Shown: positions 30,956 through 43,395 of the stretch, piece after piece
How positions within the stretch are numbered: position 1 is the stretch's first letter
Layout of the letters: each line of letters opens with the position of its first letter
Assembly: GCF_000695835.1 (NCBI RefSeq)
Contig: NZ_CP007521.1
Span: 1-64,000, forward strand
Length of the DNA: 64,000 nt
Reading direction: 5' to 3'
Source of the DNA: Mycoplasmopsis californica
Lineage (GTDB): Bacteria > Bacillota_I > Bacilli_A > Mycoplasmatales > Metamycoplasmataceae
Position numbers and translations under genes: made by a program
The notes under the pieces: model-generated
Database searches by the model: none
Seen by the model: the letters and a program-made list of their open reading frames with translations, nothing else
Told to the model about the DNA's origin: nothing

Positions 30956-33900
30956 ATGTGACGCTTATTCAAAGAAGTCTTTAAGTCATTAAGTAAGAAT
31001 AAAGTTGTTGTAATTGGACTAAGTATTTTAGTGTTTTTAACATCAGCTATTTTTACTTTACTATCAAGTGTTCGGAATGTGGTTGTTGGTGGATATAATA
31101 ATTACAAAACTGTTTCTAAACTACATGATATTAGCGTTGACTTAAATTTACCCACACAAGGAAAAGCCTACAATCAAGGTTATATTATTAATGGCGAAAC
31201 TCTGGATAATTTATCTAGGGGTCGGAATTATGAGCCAATTATTTATCGTGTAGACCAAGGAAAAATTGCACAATATTCTAAGATAGCTAATGAATACCTT
31301 GACGCTGAACGTAATATTTTAAATCTTTCAAAAGCTGATGAGTTTATTAAGTTAAGTGAGATTGGAATCACCAATCCTAGTTTTAGTGATAAATATTTTA
31401 AAAAGCTTGATTTAATTCAAATTTATGGAGCAGCAAATAGTGCTGAACAATTTAATGATGTAAAATCAGATTATATTTTTAATCTTAAAAATATTAATGA
31501 TGCATATTTTAGTGTTAAAAACACTCGTAAACTACCGGTTTATATTCAAAACGGCAAAGAATTTACCCAAGTTAAAACAATTCAAACTCTTTCTGAGGAT
31601 ACCAAGATCTCGATAAAAAAACCAATTAGATTAGGTGATATTTTAACTCTAAAATCAATAGCCGGCAAGCAATATGCCACCCAAATTTCTGAGTTATATT
31701 TGAATGTAAAAACACGTGAAATTACATCTGATTATACATTAGGCAGAAGCTGGATTGACGAACAAAATGCGTTTATAATTACGCCATCTAGTATTGCAGG
31801 GGCGCTTGGATTTAAGAAAAATATTGAGTCACAATTATTTTATGAAGTTGATTTAAATTCACCAAAACTTAATAATTTATTTAAAAATTATAATGGCGTT
31901 GTCAGTGAAACGCTTGAATTTAAGGAATCACTATTTTTAAAAGATTTAACCGGGGATTTGATATTTGTTCCTAAAAACCAGTATTATTTACTGAGTTCTG
32001 GTCAAAAATACACTTTAAAACCTGTGTGAATTAATAATATATTTACGAGTGTGGAATTTTTAAGAAATCACTACTATACAAGTTATGTAGGCGATTTGAA
32101 AGACAAATGAACAGGTGCTTTTAAAACTTACATTGAATCATTGGGCGATCCACGCGATTTGAAACGAAAAGCTGAATGAGATAAATTAGAAACATTTGCT
32201 AACTGACGAAAAGTTAAGATTAGAGTATCGACACCATATGTTTTTGATAAAATCACTAATAAATGAGTACTTGACAGTTCTAAACAAGAAGTAGTAAGAA
32301 CCGAATTACCATTAAGTACTGCATCATTTTATGCTGATATTGACAAGGTTTCACTATATACAAATGATAATCGATTTAGTCCACTTGGAAAAGCATACGC
32401 AATTGACGAATCGCAGTCAAAATCAATAATTTCAATTGAATCAGATAATTTAATTGGCAAGGCAAAAGAAGATTTTAACAAGCTTTATCTTGAAAATAAA
32501 CAGTTATTACACCACACTCTAACTAATGAAAATATTTTGTCGCAAAAATATTCATTTATAAGTTCCCGTGCTTATGAAGCGACTAAAAAAGTTATTATAG
32601 ATAAAATAGTTGAGAGAGTAGGTGCTGAAAACGTTGGGTTAAGACAGTCTGTCACGGTAAATGCTGTTGATGAAAAAAATGGTAAGCAAAATACTTTTCA
32701 TTTTATAAATACAGGAGACCAACAGTTTAAAATCAATGGCTTAAAATTAAATGTGGGAGGGCTGTATAATGAGGTTAAGCAACCAACTGCACTTACAAAA
32801 CTTTCTGAATCGTCAAATTCAATTTATACAGCGCAACAATTAAATCCTTTTGTCTCTTCCTTATTAATTCAATCTATTTTCAAAAATTTATATCCCGATC
32901 CTGACTATATAAGTCCAATTTATGATTTTGCAACAGTGCATGACACAAATCCTAATGGCTTAGATTCTAATTTAATTTATAATACCAAAATTGTTAAATT
33001 AGCTCATTATGATCCTAAAAATACAGCTAATCCAAACGGAAAATCAACAATTTATGGTGTCATTGGTTCAAACAATAAATTTAGAATTGTTGAGAAAAAT
33101 ATAAATGACGGAACATACAATGTTGTATATTTTCAAGAGTTTAATAACATTAGTATGGACACCGGTCTTTTAGCTAAGTTTCTTGAAAAAAATAAATTGA
33201 CTATTGCAACTAACCACATTAAAACGAGTGAAGGTGGCTGAGCACTTAAAGACAATGAATTTGAAAATGTTCACTATATACCAATTTATTTCTTGGCTCC
33301 TAAAAATGAATTGATGTATGATGTTCTAAAAAACGGACGAATTGATATTTTGGCAAAAACAATTGAAAAATACTTATTAAATTCAACTTTTGTTAAATAC
33401 GGTTTCATTAGTAGTACTCAAGTTTTAGATATTGGAAAAATATTAAAAAAGGTTCTGAATAAACACAATTTTGCATCGGTTTTTGCGAATGGTAAATTAA
33501 ACCAAGCAATTATGCCAGAACTAATCAATGATTTTTTATATGAATTAAGTCATGATCCAAAAGGTGATTTATTAAAATATATTATTACTAACGTTATGCA
33601 ACGTGCACTTGAATATGTAAGTGCTAATGGAAATATTCACAAACAAAAAGAAAAACTTGTTAAAGAGGTTGAAACCTTACTTAATACAGTTAAACAATTA
33701 ACACAGATTGATATTCAAAAAATTGTTAACGCAAGAGCAATCGTTTATGCTTCTAAAAATCCAAATAAAGTCGTTGAATCGTTCATAAGAATAATTGATT
33801 CAATAAACTTTAAAAAATTCAGCGAGCAAGCAAGAGATTGATTTATAAATAACAACAATAAAGTGGTGATAAATCAAAAAACTAATGAGAAATATACAAC

Positions 33901-36900
33901 TAAATTAAGTTCTGCTAATATCATTAAATGAGTGTTTTCGTCAATTGACCAAAAAAGGTTAAAGGACGCCCTAGTTATGCTTATTAAAAATCTAGACCTT
34001 GAATTATCTTTAAATTTAGATAACAAAGATTCTTTATTACATCAAGTATTAGGTAAATTTGCCCCGAATTTAATTCAAGCTTTAAAACCGATAATTAAAA
34101 AGATTAATAGTGGTGAAAATGGTTTAGAACCCTATTCTAATTTTAAAGAGGGTTTAATTAATATTATTAATTTAATAAATTTTGATAAGTTATATTTGGA
34201 GTTGTCAAAAGCGACAACTACTGAATTCATTGATTACCAAACTAGCGAAATTAACCCAAACACCAGTCAAAAAACCTCAAAAATACATAGAGTTTTATTG
34301 GAGAGAATTACACCGCGTGCTGGCATTAATGCATTTATAAAATCTATTTTTAGTATTCAAGGTTCAAGTCGGGTTTTCAAAGATAATTTGATTAAAATGT
34401 TTAATCTATCTGGTAAAACAAAAGAAATAAAATTGAACGGGACATCACAAGCAATATATATTCCCGATTCTGACGTAAAACGAGTATCCTTCACAGATTT
34501 TGTTGGAATATTCAATTCTTTATTGAAGGATAAAAACAGTAAAATTTTTAAAAATTATGAGTATGAACAACGACTGACAAAATTACAAAAAGAAATACAA
34601 ACTGCTTCAGATTTTAATTTCAGTGTAATCTCAAATGATGGACTAGCTTTAATTTCGGAATTAAACTTGTTTAACGCAAAAACTACAAAAGAGGATGCTT
34701 TATCCAAATTGCAATCTCTTTTGGATTTTATAAAACAAACCAAAGGGGGCACCAATCCATTTGTTTCTAATGCAAATAAAACAGGAACTGACTGAATATT
34801 TGAATTAATGCGGTTTTCGGATGGTAATAGTTCATGACAATTAATTAAAAATTTGATTTCAAGTGTGACAAAACCAAAAATTACAAATGAATACTCACTA
34901 GGAGCTCAAACTTTTGATATTTATTCTCCATATATTGAGATGTTGTTAAATCCGATAGCTAATTATGTAGAGTCTTCTAAATTTGTACGCGATTTCTTAA
35001 ATTTTGCATTAAAGCCTGAGATTTTGAAGTTAAGTCAAGCACGTTCCACTGCTGATAATATCCCTTTTGATAAGTCACTGAATTATTACATTACTGAATA
35101 TTTGCAAAATCCTGAATTGATTACGTTATTCAGTCAAAAAGCTGACGGCAAATTCAATAATTCTTCGGTTGAAGAATTATTGAGTAAAAATCCAAAATAC
35201 CGTGATTGAGTAATTCAAAATAAAAAAATATTAGAAACGCAAATTGCCTACATCGGTGCTAGTCAAAAATTTAGCTCAAATAATTCAACACAGAGAAATG
35301 GCATATATCACTATGTAATCAGTAATTTTGTTGAAAACTATTTATTAACTCCTCAGTTTTATGAAATAAGAAACTCAGCACATAAAATGTTAAAATCAAT
35401 ATCTCCCTCTTTTGCAGCTGAAATATTTGGGTTGTCTAAGGCATTGATAAATCCTGTCATGCGATTAGTGTTTCCAGAAGTACCATTAACATTTTTAGCT
35501 TCGCAAAAAAATGAAAAAAGCTTGTTAAATGGCAATCTTGCCTATCTAGTTTTAAATAAAATAAGTAATTTTGAGTTATTAGCACAAGAAAATAACTTAA
35601 CTAACACCGCATTGAATCAAAAATTGGATGCAATATTTGCAACGGGAGACACATCTAGTAGGCCGTTAAATTTAGATAAAAATGTTAATTTAGTCATAGA
35701 CGGCCCCGAAATTGAGCATCTAAGAAAAATTGCTGACACATTACCTAATGTTTTTGGTATAAATTTCTTAAAAATGATACCTGAATTAATAAATCAGATC
35801 GTGGAGCCAAAAGCAATTAAAGAAGTAGTTTTTAATTCGCCAGCAAGTTTTGTGGCAAAAGCAAACTTTGCATATTTAAGTGCCAATAATAAAGCTATTT
35901 TCAACGGAAAAATTCCACTAGATCCACTAAAAATAAGTGAATTTATCAATAATTTGGATTCAAGATACACAATTGACGTCAATGGTATTAAATTTATTAT
36001 TGTCGGCGAAGAAATTAGTGTTGATTATATGTACCCGGTTATTGACGAAAATAATTTGCAAGTAAATGTTAAAAATCAAGGTTTAGTTTATGTAAATCAA
36101 TATGGATTTGCTCGAATTAAACTTGCTTATTCAGGGAATGTTGTTAAACAAGCACTTTTAGTTAAAAATAATGGAACAGCATCCGACACCGATTTGAAAA
36201 AAGAAATTACAAAAATTGTAGACGACTCAATAAGTGATTCGAATAATCTACAACGTGTATTTTTAGCGAACGAACTAGATCCGATTAACCCTGAGCGTGC
36301 TCTTCGTTTAAGTACGGTTGATTCAATTATTAATATTATTTCAGTAGCAACAATTATATTGTTAATCGTCTTTACCCTTGTAGTTGGTGTTTCGATTGTA
36401 TTTATTATTAAGCGTTATATTTCAAATAAAAACAAGGTACTGGGAATTCTTGTTTCACAAGGCTACACAGCTAGCCAGATCGCTTTATCGCTGACTGTAT
36501 TCGCTCTTGTTACCTCAATTATAGGGGGAGTGATGGGTTATACAATCGGTAATAGTTTGCAATTAACCTTGTTAAATGTTTTTGGAAGTTATTGAACGTT
36601 ACCGAAGGAAACGATTAGTTTTGATTGAATTTCAATGGTTGTTACTGTGTTTATGCCGTTTATGGGTATGAGTTTATTAATTTATCTTGTATCGTTAATT
36701 TCATTACGTCATAGCCCAGTGCAACTAATGAGTGGATCAATTAATATTCCGACATCTAAATTTGCGTCAAATTACAGTAAATTTACTAAAAAATCGAATG
36801 TTAAAGGTCGCTTTTCATTTATGCTATTTATTAGCAACTTTTGAAAATTGATTGCGTTTGGCATAAGCGCTTTATTAACTGCATCAGCAACTATTTTTGG

Positions 36901-38974
36901 AATGGTAACTAATAATATTTTTAGCAAAACTGTAAATAATACTTACCAAAATAGACATTACACTTTTAAGGTTGATATGGAAACTCCGACAAGAGAAGGA
37001 GGGCCATATAAACTTTACAGCCCACAAAACCTGAACAAAAATATCTATACGCCGATTGGTTTATCAATAGAATCGCAACGAGAAGCCAATGACTTCTTTA
37101 AGCCGGGTTATTCTTCAATCGTGAATGCAGAAGGGCATAATGGAATTAAAAAACCTACTGATTCGTGATATGATTCACACGTTTTAACGCAATTTTCAGC
37201 TTCGATTAAGGTTGATGCTGGTGTTTCGGCAGATCCGTGGTTAGTTGCCTATAATTCAATGCCCGATTCACAAAAAGCTAAAATAGACAAATCAAGAGAT
37301 AAAGTGGGTATTTTACTTGAACGAACACAACAAAAAAACGGAGCGCAGTTCATTATAGATCCACAGACCAAGTATATTTCACTTGTTGATGAAAAAGGTC
37401 AAAAACTAGATTTCTTTAAATATTATCGTTCCCCATTTGATAAACAAGGTAAATTTGTTTGAGCTCATTGAAGTGGTACAGATTATGAAATGAGGCAAAT
37501 CACTACTGAGCGAAAAATAAGAGCCCAATACCGTAAATTCTTAGTTGAAGGATATGCTGATTTGGATAAAAAAATTAAAGCTGAAAAAGAGAATCCAAAA
37601 CTTATTAAGCATGCTCCAAATGGTATTGAACAAGATCGAATTCACATGAATTATTGACTTGAAGATCCAGGCCCTATTTATGGTCCGACTATTAATGATT
37701 ACTTTATTAGTTTTGGCGGAGTCTATTTTGAGAATTCTCATGATGAAGTTTATACATACATTCAGTCGAAATATAATGGTAAAGATATTAAAATTTATGG
37801 ATACCAGAATAATTCTCCTTATGTAAAATTGTCAAATATTTATAATCAAGATTTAATGAAGAAAATGTACAATTTCAGTAAAAATTCAGTATTTCCACTG
37901 GTAATTAATGAAGTTGCAGCCAAAAGATATTCATTAAAAGTCGGTGACCAAATAGACCTAGAAATAAACAACCACGTTGATAGGTACCAAAATAAATTAT
38001 TGAATTTAGCAGGGATAAAAACGCAAACGGTTAAACCAGCTAAATTTGAGGTTATCGGGATAAATCAAACTTTTATTAATAATGAATTTATAACAAGGTA
38101 TGACGTGGCAAATGAAGTTATTGGATTTAATTCTTTAAATCTTCCGAATGATTTTGTTAAATTTAACGGAGTTTTAACAAATAATAATTATCCATTACAG
38201 GTAACTAATTCTACAGGTTTATATTCTAAGAGTGGATATTGATCGGGAATTGATAGTTTTGATACTGAAACAGCTTCTATTGAAAGTATGCGGGCAATGT
38301 TTGATCAGATATACCACCCACAAAACGGCGTAATTGCCAAATCGTTAGCCGGCATTAAATCACAACAAGAAATAGATAATATTATTATTAAAATCCTTGA
38401 TAAAAACCAAGTCCAGTTTAATCAAAATGTTTATGATTCAATTCGTGAACAACCAAAAGAAGCGATAGTTAAATATGCACAAATTTACAACGATAAGTTG
38501 TATGTTGCATTGCCAACCACAATCGATTCTAAGGATATTGAGTCAGGTTTTGCTATTCAAGTAGGTGAAACAATTCAAACTATAACGGTGGCAATAATTG
38601 CGTTAAGCTTCTCAATTTCATTGATTATTTTGATAATTATGTCAACAATCATGATTGGCGAAAATCAAAAAAACATTGCAATTTGATCAATACAAGGATA
38701 CAATCAAAAAGAAAAAATCAAGATGTACTTTAGTGTGTATATTCCGTTTATTCTATTTGCTATCATTTTAGCGATACCACTAGTGCTATTTATTAAATAT
38801 TTATTTACCGCTGCATTATTAGGTTTTACAGGTGTTGCGTTAGTATTTCATATAAATATTTGACATATATTATTAACAACATTGTTGTTAATTGCGATAT
38901 TTATTGTTACATCATTTACAATTTGAATTACGATTAATAAAATGAAACCTGTTGACTTGCTGAAAGGAAAATAA
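30956..38974 (+). CDS. Giant ABC transporter permease (FtsX/MacB-like)
   Basis: One continuous reading frame of 2,672 codons, with many TGA(Trp) codons. It starts MWRLFKEVFKSLSKNKVVVIGL with a first membrane helix, followed by a large extracytosolic region of about 1,700 residues. Then come FtsX-type helices (about residues 1790-1960, with VFTLVVGVSIVFIIKRYISNK), a second external domain, and a last helix bundle (from about 2540), ending in INKMKPVDLLKGK, the end typical of FtsX permeases. This is a single-chain permease in the LolC/MacB class. It may export or handle lipids or lipoproteins; substrate unknown. AGGAG precedes ATG 30956. The TAA overlaps the ATPase ATG. Confidence 0.85.
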
Positions 38975-39957
38975 TGAGTAAAAAGACTGAAAAAAGACTG
39001 AAAAAACTTAAAGATAGCAATCTTTCAGTTGAAGAAAAATCATTAATAACCTTGCAATCTCAAACCTCTGAGTATGTTGTTGAAACTAAGGTTAATAAAA
39101 ATAATATTTTTGATGTTATAGACGCAAGCGGGAGTGCTCGCAATATAATTGCACCAAGAAGTGTTTGTTCTTACATTAAGCGTATTGCATCAAAAAAACG
39201 TCGGAAAGATGGAGGAGAATTAGCTAAAAATAGTGGCGATAATATTATTGAAGTTAAAAATGTGAGTAAATATTATGTAACTGGCCAAACTATAACCAAA
39301 GTTTTAAGTCATATTGATATTGAAATTAAGCAAGGAGAAATAGTACTTATCTTAGGTGTTAGTGGTGGTGGTAAATCAACATTATTAAACTTAATTTCAG
39401 GATTAGATCGCCCTACGTTAGGTGATGTTATAGTTGATAATATGAATTTCCCTTATTATTCTGATCGTGCATTGACAAAGTTTAGACGTGATAAAGTGAG
39501 CTTTATATTTCAAAACTATAATCTCTTAGAAAATCTAAACGCCTTTGACAATGTTATGACGGGAGTTTGATTGCAAAAAGACAAAAAAAGACGTCTAAAT
39601 TTAGAAGAGTTGTTTAATCGCTATGAAATGGCGGAAGAAATTAATAAATTTCCTCCACAGATGTCTGGCGGGCAACAACAAAGAGTTTCGATTATGAGAG
39701 CTTTAGCAAAAAATGCACCAATAATCTTCGCTGACGAGCCAACAGGGGCATTAGACGAAAAAACCACTAGAATAGTCTTAAACTCTCTATATAAAGCTAA
39801 CAGAGAATGGAACACAACAGTAGTAATGGTAAGTCATAATCCGGCGATGAGTGCAATGTGCCATCGTATTATTAATATTGATAAAGGTATAATAAAAAGT
39901 GTTGAGATTAATAAAAATCCGCTTCATCCAGATCAAATTGGATTATACAATGAATAA
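38974..39957 (+). CDS. ABC transporter ATPase (LolD/MacB-like)
   Basis: The 327-residue ATPase partner of the giant permease, translated by a 1-base overlap (TAATG). The first 85 residues are an unusual basic extension (KKTEKRLKKLKD and so on). The nucleotide-binding domain has Walker A GVSGGGKSTLL, a Q-loop (FIFQNYNLLENL), the signature MSGGQQQRVSIMRAL and Walker B IIFADEPTGALDE, with the LolD/MacB-type DEPTGALD. One TGA codon is Trp. A strong terminator follows. Confidence 0.9.
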
Positions 39958-39980
39958 AAAAAGCGTTTTACGCTTTTTTT
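39957..39980 (+). terminator. Terminator of the giant permease operon
   Basis: AAAAAAGCG (39957-39965) pairs with CGCTTTTTT (39971-39979). It overlaps the last base of the stop codon. Confidence 0.8.
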
Positions 39981-39984
39981 GTTT

Positions 39985-40451
39985 TGAAAAATAAACAATA
40001 ATTTAGTACCCAGTCGGTGACGGTAAGTTAAAGATTTATGGGTAGAGCAAAATGTATTGTAACATCGTTTACGATATTTGGTTTCATTAGTTGTCATTTC
40101 CAGAAAATTCATTGAAAAACACATTTTTGTTTATAGTCAATACTCCGTATTGATAATCGACAAACAACAGCTGTTATTTTCATAATACTTCCGGTTGATA
40201 TATAAATCTCTTGTCTTAAATGTAAAATACCCTTGATATAAATTTCACGGTCATTAATATTTTCTGTGAACTTAAGCACACAAGAAGAAAACGGAAATTG
40301 CATTTTCAACATCAACAGTTCGGATTTATCCAGCAAAATCATAAATTTAATCAAATAAATACCTGTGTATTTCAGCAAGAGACTCAAAAGTTTATTGTTT
40401 TTTTACTAACCTTTCAGTCTTAGCCAATTCTGCGAATCAGTAATACCGAGT
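39985..40451. other. Region without a confident gene
   Basis: About 470 bases after the ABC operon terminator. A minus-strand open frame (40387 to about 40030 when TGA is Trp) has no ribosome site and no recognised motifs. A second frame overlaps it. The composition is similar to the neighbours. It may be remnants of a decayed gene, or simply the 3' region of the membrane-protein transcript; nothing here can be named. Confidence 0.4.
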
Positions 40452-40868
40452 TTATTTTTGTTGTGCATCTGATTTAAAGTTTTTCGCATCATCAGTTGGA
40501 ATAATATATTTATTAGGCCATCTTATGAAACCCATTTTTAATCAAGTGGAAATGAGTTTTTTTTGAGATTTAGCACTATTACCATTATTAATTTTGCGAG
40601 TAATCACTAGTAATAAAGCATTCACCACAAAAAAGTAAATTGCTCAAAAATTACACATACCCAAAAGAACTGCGAATACTATATTCGTAGGTGTTGCACC
40701 TCCTTTGGTAAAAGAATATAAAATAATACAAAAAACAAATCCAAACAAAAAAGCTATTAAACCTGTTGATTGCATTGTGATAGTAGAACGGCTTTTTAGT
40801 AACGGATAGTTTTTGTCTAAAACTTTTTCTCAAATAGATAATTTATCTTCAAATGAATATTTTTTCAT
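40452..40868 (-). CDS. Small two-helix membrane protein of unknown function
   Basis: A 138-residue protein visible only when TGA is read as Trp. The N-terminal part is soluble (KKYSFEDKLSIWEKVLDKNYP), followed by two membrane helices (GLIAFLFGFVFCIILYSF and FAVLLGMCNFWAIYFFVVNA), then a basic C-terminal half (KKLISTWLKMGFIRWPNKYI). It starts 10 bases after the rbgA stop and is probably in the same operon. I do not recognise the family. Confidence 0.65.
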
Positions 40869-40878
40869 ATATACCTGC

Positions 40879-41739
40879 TTAGTCGTAAGTGACATTTTTT
40901 AATTCGCGTGTTCAATTTAAAAAGTATTTATAAACTTTGGATAAATCGGGTTTATTGTTTAGTTTAAAGTTTTTATTTAATGCAATTAAGTTAAATATAT
41001 TGTGTTTATCGACCTCTGTTAATTTATCGTATATACTGATATCAATATTGAAATGGTCAAGAAATTTCTCTGGGTAATATTGGTGAATAATATCCAGAAA
41101 GCTATATGCTAAAAACATTATTGGAAATATTTTAGTCTCGATTGAACCTATCATTGCAAGTTTTGTTGCGGCTTGTTGGTTATCCTGTTTTGGTATTAAT
41201 ATTCCTGGTGTATCCATAAAGTAAAAATTATCAACTGAAACTCATTGTTTCGCTTTTGTAACTCCCGGATAATTTGCTACTTTTAGTGATTTTTTTTGAA
41301 TAATTAAGTTTATTAATGTACTTTTACCTGCATTTGGCACACCAACAACAAAAGCCTTAATTTTTGTATTTAATAAACCTTTTTCTTTATCTTTTAAAAT
41401 TTTAGGATTCATTATTTTTTGCATTTGTTTAATAATTACTGAACGAGAACTTTGCTTCCTTAGATCAAGTCAAAGCAAAGTCGAACCTTTAAAGCGAGCT
41501 TGAATCATGCTTTTTTTGTTTAAATCCATCATATCAGATTTAGTTATTATAAATAGCCTTGGTTTTTGTGGAGCAATTGAGTCAAAATCCTCATTGTAAC
41601 TACTTATTGGGCACCGAGCATCAAGAACAATGATGAAAATATCAGCAAGATTTGCATTTTGTTTAATTTCCCGCATACCTTTTGCCATATGGCCTGGGTA
41701 TCAATTGATTAAATTTTTATGTTTGTCTGATATTTTCAT
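40879..41739 (-). CDS. rbgA: Ribosome biogenesis GTPase RbgA (YlqF)
   Basis: RbgA is a circularly permuted GTPase needed for late 50S assembly. The 286-residue product starts INWYPGHMAKGMREIKQ, the RbgA hallmark. The G motifs come in permuted order: G4 as TKSD (FIITKSDMMD), then G1 GVPNAGKSTLIN, then G3 FMDTPGIL. TGA codons supply the conserved Trp of NWYPGHM and others. It ends YKYFLNW and a short basic tail. It lies between the small membrane protein and the DivIVA-like gene on one minus-strand run of genes. Confidence 0.93.
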
Positions 41740-41772
41740 CTTTACCTCTCGTTGCTTAATATTGCAAGTTAA

Positions 41773-42009
41773 TTAAGTTAATTTAGTTGTTTTTTGTTGA
41801 AATTTATATTTACTGATTGTGCTTTGTAGATTACTATTTTCAATAGTAAGATTATTTATCACATCTTTAAAGGATTTAATTTCTACCTCCATTTGATCTA
41901 TGAGATTTACGAAATCATTAACTATTTCATTCATATTAGAAACGCTATATCCATTAAATTCTCTGGTAGCGCGATTAAATTTATCTATAATTTTATCTTT
42001 GTTATTCAT
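41773..42009 (-). CDS. Small DivIVA/GpsB-like coiled-coil protein
   Basis: A 78-residue protein with a DivIVA/GpsB-like N-terminus: NRATREFNGYSVSNMNEIVN followed by DFVNLIDQM, matching the family pattern F..G Y...VNEFLD.I. A coiled coil follows (EVEIKSFKDVINNLTIENSN). DivIVA/GpsB proteins mark curved membranes and help cell division and wall growth in Firmicutes; a wall-less cell would use it differently. It starts one base before the upstream SPOUT gene ends, so it is translated from the same message. The assignment rests on a short motif. Confidence 0.5.
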   Translation of the reverse strand: MNNKDKIIDKFNRATREFNGYSVSNMNEIVNDFVNLIDQMEVEIKSFKDVINNLTIENSNLQSTISKYKFQQKTTKLT

Positions 42010-42010
42010 G

Positions 42011-42721
42011 TTATTTCCTACTTCTATGTAATATTATTCCGGCAGCGACAGCCACATTTAAACTTTCGAAATCAATTGGAATATAAATTTTATTATCAGC
42101 ATATTTATATAATTCTTCACTAACTCCGTGCCCCTCATTACCTAAAACAATAACCTTATTGTGGATTGGGAATTTAATTTTTTCAATATTTTCAGCATCG
42201 TTTGAAAGTGTAGATATGTAAATTTTATGAGTATTTTTCAGTATTTTTAATTCATCCTCAGCGTTTTTATAATTAATTATATTTATTTTAAAAATAGCAC
42301 CCTGTGTAGCTCTAAGTATTTTTGGGTTGTATGTATTAATGTTGGTAAATATTGTGTCATATCCAAATGCTAAGGCAGAACGAATTATTGTCCCGATATT
42401 CCCCGGGTCTTGAACATTATCACAAAAAACTATATTTTTACCATTTTTTTTGCTTAATGGTTTAGTGATTAGAGCTACGCAACCTTGTGGGTTTGATGTA
42501 AATGTTATTTTTCTCAACACACTTTCGGTAATTTTAATGCTATTTGTAAAATTGTTTTGTGTTGTTAATTCAAAAATGTATTTTATTTTTGCACCAGAAT
42601 TTATCGCTTCTTTAATGAAATTTAAACCCTCTATTACAAAATAATCTTTATCACCTTTTGCAAGTATTTTTGCTATTTTCTTGATTAAATTATTTGAAGT
42701 GCTAGAAATTATTTTATTCAT
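42011..42721 (-). CDS. SpoU/TrmH-family RNA 2'-O-methyltransferase
   Basis: A second TrmH-type methylase, 236 residues. It has an N-terminal substrate domain (SSTSNNLIKKIAKILAKGDK, FVIEGLNFIKEAI) and the SPOUT motifs FCDNVQDPGNIGTIIRSALA, VIVLGNEGHGVS and ESLNVAVAAGIILHR. The target is probably rRNA, but cannot be told from sequence. ATG 42721 is chosen, with GGAG 9 bases upstream inside trmL, overlapping trmL by 8 bases; the longer frame from 42760 is rejected. Confidence 0.88.
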   Translation of the reverse strand: MNKIISSTSNNLIKKIAKILAKGDKDYFVIEGLNFIKEAINSGAKIKYIFELTTQNNFTNSIKITESVLRKITFTSNPQGCVALITKPLSKKNGKNIVFCDNVQDPGNIGTIIRSALAFGYDTIFTNINTYNPKILRATQGAIFKINIINYKNAEDELKILKNTHKIYISTLSNDAENIEKIKFPIHNKVIVLGNEGHGVSEELYKYADNKIYIPIDFESLNVAVAAGIILHRSRK

Positions 42722-43244
42722 TTGGATTCTCCAAAAAATGTTTTCCTTTTTGAGTCTCAAAAAAATTTAATCCATCAAAGTTTAATTGTCTCATAATTTC
42801 AAACCCTATTATACTTACACAATTAGCCAGATTCATTGAGCGCATTGCTGAGACCATCGGAATTCTTAGGCAGTTTTTAATATTTGTGCTTAGTATATTT
42901 TTATCAATCCCTGTTGACTCACGACCAAACATTACTCATATTTCACCATCAGTTTTGGCGTAGTGTTGAAAGTCAGGTTCATTATAACTTTTTAAGCCGT
43001 AACGGGTTATGTAAAATATATTCTTATCGCTGTATTTTTTAGCAAAATCTGAGTACGAAGCATGTATTTCGTGCTGAATATCACTTAAAAGTTTACCTGC
43101 CGCAGGGCGTGAAAGTTTAGTAGGTAATAGTTCAAAACCTAGTGGTTTTATAATGTGTAGTTTAGCACCTAAAGCATAACAAGTTCTGATTATATTTCCT
43201 GTATTTGGACAAATTTCTGGTTGGTATAATACAATATTTAACAT
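42714..43244 (-). CDS. trmL: tRNA (cytidine/uridine-34 2'-O)-methyltransferase TrmL
   Basis: A 176-residue minimal SPOUT methylase that methylates the wobble ribose of some tRNA-Leu. Motifs: VLYQPEICPNTGNIIRTCYA, GLKSYNEPDF, IWVMFGRESTGID (Trp from TGA) and IPMVSAMRSMNLANCVSIIG, which is diagnostic of TrmL. Normally motif 3 reads RSLNLS; here it is RSMNLA. First gene of a minus-strand run: trmL, SpoU methylase, DivIVA-like, rbgA. Confidence 0.92.
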
Positions 43245-43371
43245 TTAACCTCTATTCTTTTTATATTTTAACAAATAAGAAATGATTTAATTGTTCACAG
43301 ACAAAATATTAGAAATTTAGTTTATTAAAAATAATAGCAAAATAAATATTAAGCAAGTAAAATTTACAAAA

Positions 43372-43391
43372 AAATGCCGTTATTGGCATTT
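43372..43391 (-). terminator. Terminator of tig
   Basis: AAATGCC (43372-43378) pairs with GGCATTT (43385-43391), loop GTTATT. On the minus strand it is followed by TTTTG. It lies 5 bases after the tig stop. Confidence 0.7.
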
Positions 43392-43395
43392 ATCT

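Noticed and set aside
40030-40387. Minus-strand open frame downstream of the small membrane protein
   Set aside because: No ribosome site or motif, and a second frame overlaps it. Recorded only as an unexplained region.
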